This document shows positions 13,463 to 21,403 of a stretch of 33,786 bases of DNA, piece by piece. Within the stretch, counting starts at the first letter, position 1, and each line of letters opens with the position of its first letter. The notes under the pieces were generated by a model, which searched no databases, had not been told where the DNA came from, and saw nothing but the letters and a program-made list of their open reading frames with translations. This DNA is from Chlorobiota bacterium. Its GTDB lineage: Bacteria > Bacteroidota > Bacteroidia > Bacteroidales > F082. The stretch spans positions 1-33,786 of the forward strand of contig JAUXDH010000009.1 of the NCBI GenBank assembly GCA_030618545.1. Reading direction: 5' to 3'. The translations under genes were made by a program, and so were the position numbers.

Positions 13463-15559
13463 ATGTTTTTATTGCGGGTAAACCAAATTATAAGTTGGTC
13501 ATTATTATTCGTACTTTTCTTTTTTTCGGATCATTTGTATTCACAAAAAAGCCTCACTGCCATTCAGGTTTCCTCACCTTTGACAATTGATGGTGACATT
13601 GATTCAATATTCCAATTACTTGCTGATTCTGCCTCAGCCTTTATTCAAATGGAACCAGATCTTGGGCAACCATCATCATCACAAACAATGGCCTACCTGA
13701 TGTACGATGACGGGTTTATCTACTTTGCCGTATTTTGTTACCAGGATCCTCAAAGCATTGTCGGCAAAATAACAGCTCGCGACAACCTGTCGAATGATGA
13801 TGATGCTATTACTTTAGTATTAGATGGCTACCATGACAATCGTACAGGATTTGGTTTTTCTGTTAATCCATTGGGCACACAAACGGATTTTCGAATTAGT
13901 GATGATGGCAGAAGCCTGGATGCGAATTGGGATGAGGTATGGCAGTCGGCGACAAGAGTTTATGATTGGGGATGGTATGCTGAGTTTGCCATTCCTTTTG
14001 CAAGTCTTAATTACGACAGGAAAAATACAACCTGGGGATTTAATATTCGCAGGATTTTGCGCTATAATTTCGAAATAGCCTATTGGTCGGGCCAGATGAG
14101 CCAGGATTACCGCTTGTCTCAGGGTGGTTTGTTGAACGGAATAGAAACCAGAAAAGAAAAGGGAATTCTTTCTCTGTATCCCTATGCCACCGGGAGGTAT
14201 GAGGATAGCGATGTAACAGGCGTAAATGGTAAGTTCCTTGGAACTGCAGGTGGTGATATCAGATACCAGTTCAATTCTAATTTAACCGCCAACGTGACTA
14301 TCAATCCCGATTTTGCCACAGTGGAAGGTGACCAGGAACAAATTAACCTCACAAGATATGAGTTGAGTTACCCTGAAAAACGCCTTTTCTTCCAGGAAGG
14401 GAACAATATGTTCATGACCCGTATCCGTAACTTTTATTCCCGTAGGATAGGTGATGTGATCGCAGGTGGAAAATTTACCGGTAAAGCCGGGAAATATAAC
14501 ATGAATATTCTAAGCGTCAAGACTTTTGAATTTACCGATCCGGTGGATGATAGCATTCATCCAACTGCATTTTTTACTGCTGCCCGTGTGAAGCGCGATA
14601 TTTTGAAATCTTCCACAGTGGGTTTGACTTTTGCCGATAAATCATGGGATGGGGGCTATTCCCGATCGATAAGCGCTGATTATGTACTTAACCTGGGGAA
14701 AACCTGGAAATTGACAGGGCAATACGTTGGAAGCGGGCCTGGTGACTGGTGGCCAAACTCAGCCTGGTTTGTGCGTTTTGCCCGCGAGAACAATATTTAC
14801 CATTACCATGTCCGCTATTCAGATATAGGGGAAACTTTCGCTGATAACGTCAACCATACCGGTTTTGTCCGTGATGATGACCGGAGAGAAATTGATGCCG
14901 ATTTAATCTACAAATGGTGGTTGCAAAGTAATGTTATTAGGTATATCAGGGCGTTTTCAAATTATAATGTTTTCTGGAGTCATAAGGGGTATTTAAGAGG
15001 GCAAGGTGCCTTTTTATTGGTCAATACTTATTTTCAGAATAAATTCAACTTCGAGGTATTTTACAATTACGAATACCGGCTTTTTGAAAAAGGCTTCTAC
15101 AATCATAGGTATGGTGTTGAGATAGGTTATAACACCGATGAATGGAGTATGGCCAAACTTAATTACTGGGGTGGGCGAAACTACGACAGGGATTTTCATC
15201 TGCTTAAAGGAATGACCAGGGTGAAGATAACGAAAAAGTTTGCACTCGAATATTCTTTCAATTATCTGAAATACTATCCTGATACTACCAATGCGAGTAC
15301 CTTTATCAATGTGTTATCGGCTTCTTACAATTTCACCAAAGATTTATGGATACAGGTATTCGCTCAAAACAATACCGCGTTCAGCAGAATTTATTTGTAC
15401 GGAAAATTCGGCTGGCGGTTTAAACCACCTTTTGGTGCCGTGTTTCTGGTTTATACCCGTGATGAAATGTTACTCCCGAGCGAGATTAATAGAATTCAGG
15501 AAGACATTTTATATCTAAAGGTGACTTATCCGATTGTGTTTGATTTTAACAAGAAGTAA
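13463..15559 (+). CDS. DUF5916 / family 9 carbohydrate-binding-like envelope protein
   Basis: I prefer the ATG at 13463 (12 codons into the ORF), which gives a 698-residue protein with a signal peptide (IISWSLLFVLFFFSDHLYSQ). The first 200 residues look like a CBM9-like beta-sandwich (SPLTIDGDIDSIFQ, YLMYDDGFIYFAV, DDAITLVLDGYHD, WYAEFAIPFASLNY). The rest matches DUF5916: INPDFATVEGDQEQINLTRYEL, PEKRLFFQEGNNMF, then many alternating aromatic strands (LTGQYVGSGPGDWW, FNFEVFYNYEYRLF) that suggest an outer-membrane beta-barrel. The C-terminus (YPIVFDFNKK) has a terminal aromatic strand and no T9SS tail. Function is unknown for the family. It stands alone, downstream of the transposase region. 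Confidence 0.85.
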   Translation: MFLLRVNQIISWSLLFVLFFFSDHLYSQKSLTAIQVSSPLTIDGDIDSIFQLLADSASAFIQMEPDLGQPSSSQTMAYLMYDDGFIYFAVFCYQDPQSIVGKITARDNLSNDDDAITLVLDGYHDNRTGFGFSVNPLGTQTDFRISDDGRSLDANWDEVWQSATRVYDWGWYAEFAIPFASLNYDRKNTTWGFNIRRILRYNFEIAYWSGQMSQDYRLSQGGLLNGIETRKEKGILSLYPYATGRYEDSDVTGVNGKFLGTAGGDIRYQFNSNLTANVTINPDFATVEGDQEQINLTRYELSYPEKRLFFQEGNNMFMTRIRNFYSRRIGDVIAGGKFTGKAGKYNMNILSVKTFEFTDPVDDSIHPTAFFTAARVKRDILKSSTVGLTFADKSWDGGYSRSISADYVLNLGKTWKLTGQYVGSGPGDWWPNSAWFVRFARENNIYHYHVRYSDIGETFADNVNHTGFVRDDDRREIDADLIYKWWLQSNVIRYIRAFSNYNVFWSHKGYLRGQGAFLLVNTYFQNKFNFEVFYNYEYRLFEKGFYNHRYGVEIGYNTDEWSMAKLNYWGGRNYDRDFHLLKGMTRVKITKKFALEYSFNYLKYYPDTTNASTFINVLSASYNFTKDLWIQVFAQNNTAFSRIYLYGKFGWRFKPPFGAVFLVYTRDEMLLPSEINRIQEDILYLKVTYPIVFDFNKK

Positions 15560-15683
15560 TGGCAGGTTAATAGAAAGATGAGCCAAGACGCAAGACCTTT
15601 ATTGCTATCCTTATTTTTTAATAATCTTCCGGCTTGTTGAAATTCGACCATTGTTTAATTGCTTCATTCAAATGCCTGAGCAC

Positions 15684-15920
15684 TTAATTTTTAATTATTC
15701 TTCTGATACCTGAATTTACGCCATCGTTCCATTTTAATAAATAAAAACCATCTGGCAATCCAACCAGGTTGATCTTGTTTTTTGTACCGCTCAATTCAGC
15801 GCTGAAAAGTAATTGACCGTTCATTGACAGAACAGAAAAATAAATAGAGTGCGAACTTTTCTTCAAAATATTCAACACATCCTTAACAGGATTCGGATAG
15901 ATCTGCAGTTCATCCTTTTC
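15684..15920 (-). pseudogene. Orphan T9SS type A C-terminal sorting domain fragment
   Basis: The listed ORF begins at a GTG, but the frame is open further upstream to about 15941 and reads DELQIYPNPVKDVLNILKK, the diagnostic YPNP opening of a Por_Secre_tail domain. It continues through IYFSVLSMNGQLLF to GFYLLKWNDGV and ends in RRIIKN. There is no start codon, signal peptide or cargo domain: the open frame ends at a stop inside the 3' end of the adjacent lipoprotein gene, in another frame. It is best read as the stranded tail of a lost secreted protein. The rest of 15560-15925 shows nothing else. Confidence 0.7.
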
Positions 15921-15925
15921 TGATT

Positions 15926-16951
15926 CTATCGGCGAAATGCCTTAACAACAAGCAATGAAATCAACAATAATAGGACAACTCCCGATAAAACAAAGGCCCA
16001 ATAATTTACTATCCTGGATTCCACATACATTTCATAGTCGCTGAACATGATAGGATAGCCTTCCATTTTCCAACTTACTTTGTTTCCTATTATTTTAGCT
16101 GAGTTTGTGGCAGTGATCAGGCCCGGCATTTCAACTACCTGGGTATAACTATCCATAAAGGCAATTTCAAGCAATTCCTGCCATTTTTTGTTCAAGTCGT
16201 GAAAGAGAGAAGGTTGTAGTTGTTTTAGTTCCCGGAAAGCTTCAATGCCGGTCCATTCAGTATAATAATCAATGAACAGGTTTAGATCTTCTATATCCGC
16301 ATTATCCAGTTTGTAGTCAACGCTGTCCTTATAATAATACAAGTCTATGTTATTAAGCTGTGGGTTATCCAGAATCCTCATGCCGGAATCCATCACCTTT
16401 AAAACTTCTTCTCTGATCAGATGGATCAGATGATCCGTCGCTTTGTCTTCCAACTCCTCAAAAAGCAGGCTGTCCGATTTGCTTACAGGCAACGCGTCAC
16501 CGGAAAGGAAGTCGGCTTCCCTTTTTGATAAATAAGCATGGTCTTTTGATTGATCAAAAGGATTGGTGTGTTTGAATGTCTCCCTGAAAGTAAGGTAAGA
16601 ATAAAAGAACCCAAATTTCTTTTTTATCTCAACATGGCGTGGAATCTTGCGGTACCAGCCGGTATCGTTTTCGATGTCCTCGTTAAGCGCGTCAGAATCA
16701 CGGTAAGTTTTGGAGTAGGTAAGGATATGCTTTTCTTCTCCGGTCGTATCCTTCCGGTAGGCTGTTTTCCAGGTATCATCAACAGGGTATGGCGGAGCCT
16801 GCTTAAACACATCATTTGAATCACCCGAAATGGTGATTATCCTGGTAAAGCTCCCATCTTCATGAACTTTGGTCGTAACAGTTATTTCTGTGCATGCGCT
16901 GAAAGTAAAGATCAGGGCAACAATAATCGAGGTGATGAGGTAATTTTTCAT
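15926..16951 (-). CDS. Lipoprotein with C-terminal membrane anchor, unknown function
   Basis: A 341-residue protein with a lipoprotein signal (IIVALIFTFSAC, lipobox FSAC at about residues 17-20). The mature N-terminus, EITVTTKVHEDGSFTRIITISGD, looks like a beta-strand-rich repeat of hydrophilic turns. Residues 50-300 are acidic and tyrosine-rich with no motif I recognise. The C-terminus has a single membrane segment (WAFVLSGVVLLLLISLLVV) followed by KAFRR, so the protein may span the cell envelope or be a two-anchor protein. It is the third gene behind an ECF sigma factor and its anti-sigma factor, 71 bp away. It may be a product or a sensor of that system; no function is claimed. Confidence 0.75.
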   Translation of the reverse strand: MKNYLITSIIVALIFTFSACTEITVTTKVHEDGSFTRIITISGDSNDVFKQAPPYPVDDTWKTAYRKDTTGEEKHILTYSKTYRDSDALNEDIENDTGWYRKIPRHVEIKKKFGFFYSYLTFRETFKHTNPFDQSKDHAYLSKREADFLSGDALPVSKSDSLLFEELEDKATDHLIHLIREEVLKVMDSGMRILDNPQLNNIDLYYYKDSVDYKLDNADIEDLNLFIDYYTEWTGIEAFRELKQLQPSLFHDLNKKWQELLEIAFMDSYTQVVEMPGLITATNSAKIIGNKVSWKMEGYPIMFSDYEMYVESRIVNYWAFVLSGVVLLLLISLLVVKAFRR

Positions 16952-17022
16952 GACTTTTTACTTTAAGATTTCTAATTAAATTCTACAGTTCGTGTTAGTA
17001 CAGTTGATTCATAAAGGCATGT

Positions 17023-17646
17023 TTAATTGTAATATTTAAGAAGGTTGAATAACCTTAACTGATCTTCAGGCAAAAAGTGCCGAAACTGCTCCAACTTGTT
17101 TATTTCTTTCGCCGAGATTTTACCATTGCTCAGCAGGGCCAGTAACCCTTTTATATCTGTTTCTTCTATTTCGGTTCGTTGAAGGATTTTTCGGAGCTGA
17201 GATGTGCTTAGTGTCTGCAGATCTTTCCAGGATGGTACCGGAGAATTTTGTTGAATCATTTTTTTCGAAGTCGCTTCCAGCTTCTGCATTTTTTCGAGCA
17301 CCATGTATTGTTCAAAACCAAATGCAAGGAATAAAACAACCGAAGCGGCAGCCAGCAGTCGTGTCGCCATGTTGAAAAGCTTTGTGGGTTGGTTGCCGGC
17401 CAGTGAGATTTCTGTTTCGTCATTTTCTATCGCCGACAGGATATTGGATGTAAGACCTTCAGGATTTTCCAGGTGTGGCTGATTTTGCTGAAGAGTTCCG
17501 ATCAGTTTTGCATCGTTTACGGAGGCATGGTAATATTTCATGCAATTATCGCAGTTGTCGAGGTGCCTTTTGAAGGCAGGATCAAATGAAGTGGCCGGCT
17601 CAAAAACCAGCAGATCGATTGACTGTCTGACGTGTTCACAATTCAT
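17023..17646 (-). CDS. Anti-sigma factor with zinc-finger-like N-terminus
   Basis: A 207-residue protein whose N-terminus has the ZAS/zf-HC2 pattern: MNCEHVRQSIDLL, then HLDNCDNC (about residues 28-35), giving the H-x3-C-x2-C arrangement that binds zinc and sequesters ECF sigma factors. One membrane segment follows (LLAAASVVLFLAFGF, about 92-106), leaving about 100 residues outside the cytoplasm. That part is helical and charged, with KISAKEINKLEQFRHFLPEDQLRLF at the end. The start codon overlaps the sigma gene by 4 bp, indicating translational coupling. Assignment rests on the motif and the pairing with the sigma factor. Confidence 0.85.
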   Translation of the reverse strand: MNCEHVRQSIDLLVFEPATSFDPAFKRHLDNCDNCMKYYHASVNDAKLIGTLQQNQPHLENPEGLTSNILSAIENDETEISLAGNQPTKLFNMATRLLAAASVVLFLAFGFEQYMVLEKMQKLEATSKKMIQQNSPVPSWKDLQTLSTSQLRKILQRTEIEETDIKGLLALLSNGKISAKEINKLEQFRHFLPEDQLRLFNLLKYYN

Positions 17647-18212
17647 ATTTCCCTCCTTTCGTAATCCATTATTTTTTCAAGCTTCTCGCGGATGAACTTC
17701 CTCGCATGGTAAAGATTACTTTTCACCGAAGTCTCTTTTTGCCCCAGGATTTCAACTACTTCTGAACTATTCACTCCCTGGATATCTCTCAATACAAACA
17801 CCATCCTTTGTTTCTCGGGCAGCTCATCAGCAATCAGGTGAATCAATTGCCCCATCTCCTGGTTGTCAAGTTGTACCTGTAAGTCTTGGTGATTCATTTT
17901 ATCCAGGATTTCTGAAACATCCTCTAAGTTCACCTGGCTAAACCGCTTTGCGCTTCTCAGCCTGTCGATGGCGCTGTTGGTTACAATCTTGTATATCCAG
18001 GTGGTGAATTTCATTTTCGGATTATATGATTTGATGTTTCTCCATATTTTAATAAAACTGTCCTGAACGGTATCCCTCGCGTCTTCCTCATTGCATAGTA
18101 TGCGAAATGCAAGGCTGAAGGCATATTGCTGCTGCTGTTCTACCAGTTCTTTAAAGGCGGCTTTGTCACCGCTTTTTATCTTATCAATTATGTCTTTCAA
18201 TTCTAAGGACAT
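17643..18212 (-). CDS. ECF-type RNA polymerase sigma factor
   Basis: A 189-residue sigma-70 family protein with region 2 (YAFSLAFRILCNEEDARDTVQDSFIKIWRNI, about residues 30-60, including the RNA polymerase-binding DAxDxxQ-like helix and FTTWIYKIVTNSAIDRLR) and region 4 (LPEKQRMVFVLRDIQGVNSSEVVEILGQKETSVKSNLYHARK, about 133-174) joined by a short linker. No region 1 or 3, so it is an ECF factor. It forms a four-base-overlapping pair with the anti-sigma gene and heads a three-gene operon. Upstream a TACTTTCA element (one off TAnnTTTG) occurs, but autoregulation cannot be judged from sequence. Confidence 0.95.
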   Translation of the reverse strand: MSLELKDIIDKIKSGDKAAFKELVEQQQQYAFSLAFRILCNEEDARDTVQDSFIKIWRNIKSYNPKMKFTTWIYKIVTNSAIDRLRSAKRFSQVNLEDVSEILDKMNHQDLQVQLDNQEMGQLIHLIADELPEKQRMVFVLRDIQGVNSSEVVEILGQKETSVKSNLYHARKFIREKLEKIMDYERREI

Positions 18213-18350
18213 CAGTTTTAACAGCCTTCTATTAATGATACGATGAAAGTAGTGAAAAGTAAAATGGGGAGGGGAGTTTTTTGTGAAAATGATGAGGTAG
18301 TGATGGAATTATTATACAGAAGACCTGAGACTTTAGACAGAAGACCTAAG

Positions 18351-18384
18351 ACTCTAAACTCTAAACTCTAAACTCTAAACTCAA
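18351..18384. repeat. Heptamer tandem repeat (ACTCTAA)4
   Basis: Four exact ACTCTAA units (18351-18378) plus a partial fifth, preceded by a related degenerate stretch (agacctgagactttagacagaagacctaaga). It lies in the 263-bp gap between the sigma gene and the DUF1028 gene. Confidence 0.9.
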
Positions 18385-18421
18385 GACACTTTCCGCTAGT
18401 TGAAAAACAACACATCAGTTG

Positions 18422-18462
18422 CCCCGACCTTTTCCAAAGGAATCCGTAGGGACAGGTCGGGG
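18422..18462. repeat. 9-bp inverted repeat downstream of DUF1028 gene
   Basis: CCCCGACCT (18422-18430) and AGGTCGGGG (18454-18462) are a perfect 9-bp inverted repeat with a 23-nt loop containing CCTTT..AAAGG. There is no T-tract, so it is a weak candidate for a terminator and more likely a dispersed repeat or mRNA 3' stabiliser. Confidence 0.6.
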
Positions 18463-18475
18463 AAAGGGAGAAAGG

Positions 18476-19480
18476 TTATTCAATTAATATCTTACCATCA
18501 CCAACAGCAACTCCATCCCTGATCACTCTGTAAACATAAATGCCCGGGCTCACTTCATCAGTATTCCAGGAAAGAGTGGGAGCAGACAGGCCGGAAAACT
18601 CCCTAATTTTAGCTCCTCTTGAATCGAAAATAGAGATGGTCAATCCTTCAAGGGAATTCTGAGGCAAAAACTCAAAGGTAACAGCATGTACTGCCGGATT
18701 GGGAAATACCCTGATTGATCCCTCCGTATCTGTCTCTTCTATTTGTGTGTCGATACAGCCACCCCAATTATCCACTATTGTTTGCAATTGATCGATGGGC
18801 TCAGCTCCGGGGAAAACTTTAGGTACCCGAAAGTCGACATAAAGGCTATCCTCATCATCGTCTGGTTTGGCAACCCTTACAAATGCTGATAAAGAAGACG
18901 TGCCATTGGACAGGCATCTGGTATCAGCTCCTGCTACGTTGGCCCCTTGCAATGCGGCCATCAGTTTGCATACAAGTTCTCCTTCGGTATTCAGAAAGCG
19001 GGCCTCCATCGAATCAAGTATTTGCTGACCCAGTAAGATATTCCCCTGAATCGCGAAATTAGGTCCCGTGATATGGTTTTTGTGATCGAGACAGTTTTCT
19101 CCTGTGAATGCCGCGGATCGAGCAGATTCTCCAAAGAGATCCACAACTCCATACTGCCTGATTCCAGGATTGTTCTGGACATCATTGGCTACGAGCGAAT
19201 CAATGATCTGCTGAGGTGAAAAACCATCATTCATCAACTGTTTTGCATACTGCTGGTTGGAGGGGTGCCAGTATGACTGGGTATGGATAGCGCCGACTCC
19301 GGGATGGACATCGCTGATGATCAGCACGCCTCCCTCAATGTCGTCGTCATCGAGGCATGAAGCGCCTGCACTCCCAACTTCACCGGTTACTGTATCGACA
19401 GCTACAATTGAAAAAGTGTCTTGAGTATAAGAATAGATGCTGAAAATAACCGAAATGACGAGAATGGTAAATTTTTTCAT
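18476..19480 (-). CDS. Secreted DUF1028 protein with T9SS sorting domain
   Basis: The 334-residue product has a signal peptide (FTILVISVIFSIYSYT) and a DUF1028 domain from about residue 22 (TFSIVAVDTVTGEVGSAGASC, then GVGAIHTQSYWHPSNQQYA and YGVVDLFGESARSAAFTGENC, up to about 240). DUF1028 proteins are predicted Ntn-hydrolase-like enzymes of unknown substrate. The C-terminal about 80 residues are a type A T9SS tail: IRVFPNPAVHAVTFEF, GLTISIFDSRGAKIREF, SPGIYVYRVI. The protein is thus exported and probably anchored at or released from the cell surface. It follows ridA-like gene by 32 bp on the same strand, so they are likely co-transcribed. Confidence 0.88.
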   Translation of the reverse strand: MKKFTILVISVIFSIYSYTQDTFSIVAVDTVTGEVGSAGASCLDDDDIEGGVLIISDVHPGVGAIHTQSYWHPSNQQYAKQLMNDGFSPQQIIDSLVANDVQNNPGIRQYGVVDLFGESARSAAFTGENCLDHKNHITGPNFAIQGNILLGQQILDSMEARFLNTEGELVCKLMAALQGANVAGADTRCLSNGTSSLSAFVRVAKPDDDEDSLYVDFRVPKVFPGAEPIDQLQTIVDNWGGCIDTQIEETDTEGSIRVFPNPAVHAVTFEFLPQNSLEGLTISIFDSRGAKIREFSGLSAPTLSWNTDEVSPGIYVYRVIRDGVAVGDGKILIE

Positions 19481-19512
19481 GTTGTCAGGATTTTGGCCAC
19501 AAGATACGATTT

Positions 19513-19911
19513 TTATTCTTCAACAATTGCCGAAAACTCAATCTCGACCAATGCTTCCGGGATGATGAGCCGGGATACTTCAACCATAGTAGTGGCCGGT
19601 TTGACCATTTTAAAGAACTCACCATGCACCCGGCCAATCTCTTCCCATTTGCTGATATCAGTTACAAATATTCGGGTTCTGATCACATCGTTAAGACTGC
19701 CATCCAGTTCTCTTAATACCCTGTCAGCAATTTGGATGATTCTTCTTGTTTGATCTGCAGGGCTGCCAATGCCTACTATTTTTCCATCATCATCCAGGGC
19801 AATCGTGCCTGTGATTTCAACAATGTCACCATACTTTACTGCCCTGGAATAACCAACGATATCCTCCCATTTTGCACCGGTAGAAATCCGTTTTATTCTA
19901 TGTCTGTCCAT
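19513..19911 (-). CDS. RidA/YjgF/YER057c family protein
   Basis: RidA-family enzymes hydrolyse reactive enamine/imine intermediates, best known for 2-aminoacrylate from serine and threonine dehydratases. This 132-residue protein shows the family pattern: ITGTIALDDDGKIVG, DVIRTRIFVTDISKWEEIG with the conserved arginine, and PATTMVEVSRLIIPEALVEIE with the C-terminal glutamate. The usual SxGPY-type N-terminus is replaced by ISTGAKWEDIVGYSRAV, as in some Rid subfamilies. It is the first gene of a two-gene unit with the DUF1028 protein and is divergent from the permease genes. Confidence 0.9.
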   Translation of the reverse strand: MDRHRIKRISTGAKWEDIVGYSRAVKYGDIVEITGTIALDDDGKIVGIGSPADQTRRIIQIADRVLRELDGSLNDVIRTRIFVTDISKWEEIGRVHGEFFKMVKPATTMVEVSRLIIPEALVEIEFSAIVEE

Positions 19912-20047
19912 TTAAATCTGTATTCATTGGTTGGAATTGCCATAAAATTAACATTAATTGTGACAATTTGTGATATCTTTTAACAGAAGTGAGACATTTC
20001 CTTAAGATCAAAAACTTAGTTTTGAATCGTATACAAGAAAACGCTTT

Positions 20048-21280
20048 ATGTTCTCCGTTGACCGCTGGCAGGAAATCTTCAGTACCATCAGTAAAAACAA
20101 ACTCCGTACATTTCTTACTGGTTTTAGTGTGGCATGGGGTGTTTTTATGCTCATCATCCTGCTTGGTTCGGGGAGGGGCCTGGAAAACGGTGTTAAGGAT
20201 CAATTCCGTTCTTCTGCTGTGAATACGCTATGGGTGTGGGGGGGAGAGACGAGTCTGGCTTACAAAGGCTTCAAGCCGGGAAGGGATATCTCCTTTGATA
20301 ACCAGGATTATGAATCGGTCAAAAAGGAGGTAGGTGGCATTGAGTATATCGCCGGACGTACATTTGTTTGGGGTGACAACACCATCTCCTACAAAAGTGA
20401 GTATGGTAATTTCGACATAAGAAGTGTCCATCCCGACTATGGATTAATCGAAAAGGTTACGATGAAAGAAGGTCGTTTTGTCAACCCTGCCGACGTTGCA
20501 AAAAACCTTAAAGTAGCTGCAATTGGAATAGGTATAAAAGAAGCCCTGTTTAAAGATCAGCCGGCTTTGGGAGAATACATCAAGGTAAAAGGAATACCCT
20601 TTAAGGTGATCGGTATTTTTGAGGATGACGATGGTCACCGCGACAACCAAAGGGCAGTGTATGTGCCAATAACTACCGCACAGAAAGTTTTTATAGGCCA
20701 GGATCGCGTCCAGACAATGGCTGTTACCGTTGGTTCAAAAGACCTGAATGAAAGCAAACTGATGGAGGATGAGATCAGGGAGATTATCTCTACTCAACAT
20801 GTTTTTGATAAGGAAGACACCCAGGCCATGTTTATCTGGAATGGGGTAGATGAATTCAAACGGTATCTGGATCTATTTGCAGCCATCAGAGCATTTGTAT
20901 GGGTGATTGGGATAGGAACCATCATTGCTGGAATTGTTGGTGTAAGCAATATCATGATGATTTCTGTTAATGAAAGGAGAAAAGAAATAGGTATCAGGAA
21001 ATCATTGGGTGCTACGCCTGTTTCCATCATTATGATGATTATCCAGGAATCACTTTTTATTACCGGATTGGCGGGCTATTTTGGGTTGGTGCTTGGTGTA
21101 GCATTGCTTGAGTTTGCCATGATAAATATTGAATCGGAGTTCTTCAGAAATCCCGATGCAAACATTGGTGTAGCAGTCAGCGCAACCATTTTATTGGTCA
21201 TAGCCGGACTTATAGCAGGATTTGTTCCTGCCAGGAAAGCTGCCCGTATCAAGCCGGTGGAAGCGCTTCGGGACGAATGA
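20048..21280 (+). CDS. MacB/FtsX-type ABC transporter permease 1
   Basis: A 410-residue permease with the MacB-type topology: one membrane helix after an amphipathic N-terminus (LTGFSVAWGVFMLIILLG, about residues 23-40), a large periplasmic MacB_PCD domain (about 45-285), and three C-terminal helices (VWVIGIGTIIAGIVGVSNIMM, IIQESLFITGLAGYFGLVLG, ATILLVIAGLIAGFVPARKA). The FtsX motif ERRKEIGIRKSLGATP between the second and third helices is intact and is where the ATPase docks. The protein is a paralogue of the next gene. No ATPase or HlyD-type subunit is found nearby, so the partners must be encoded elsewhere. Confidence 0.92.
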   Translation: MFSVDRWQEIFSTISKNKLRTFLTGFSVAWGVFMLIILLGSGRGLENGVKDQFRSSAVNTLWVWGGETSLAYKGFKPGRDISFDNQDYESVKKEVGGIEYIAGRTFVWGDNTISYKSEYGNFDIRSVHPDYGLIEKVTMKEGRFVNPADVAKNLKVAAIGIGIKEALFKDQPALGEYIKVKGIPFKVIGIFEDDDGHRDNQRAVYVPITTAQKVFIGQDRVQTMAVTVGSKDLNESKLMEDEIREIISTQHVFDKEDTQAMFIWNGVDEFKRYLDLFAAIRAFVWVIGIGTIIAGIVGVSNIMMISVNERRKEIGIRKSLGATPVSIIMMIIQESLFITGLAGYFGLVLGVALLEFAMINIESEFFRNPDANIGVAVSATILLVIAGLIAGFVPARKAARIKPVEALRDE

Positions 21281-21349
21281 GTAATAATCCTGGGCCTGGT
21301 GTTGTTCGGGATTACTTCGCCTTCGGCTCACAAAGACGGGAATATGAAA

Positions 21350-21391
21350 CCATTAACCATTAACCATTAACCATTAACCATTAACCATTAA
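21350..21391. repeat. Heptamer tandem repeat (CCATTAA)6 before second permease
   Basis: Six exact CCATTAA units end 12 bp before the ATG of the second permease. Slippage would change the spacing between the permease genes, or between a promoter and the start codon, in steps of 7 bp. Confidence 0.95.
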
Positions 21392-21403
21392 CTACCTCTC
21401 CCC

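Noticed and set aside
18422-18462. Inverted repeat as an intrinsic terminator for the DUF1028 gene
   Set aside because: The stem is good but the loop is long and no T-tract follows on the minus strand, so it is listed as a repeat only.
19898-20203. 101-codon minus-strand ORF overlapping permease 1 and the ridA-like start
   Set aside because: It overlaps the start of the permease antisense and has no family features; the intergenic part should hold the divergent promoters.
21350-21391. Tandem heptamers as a possible CRISPR array
   Set aside because: Units are 7 bp and directly adjacent with no spacers, and no cas genes are present. The same applies to 18351-18384.
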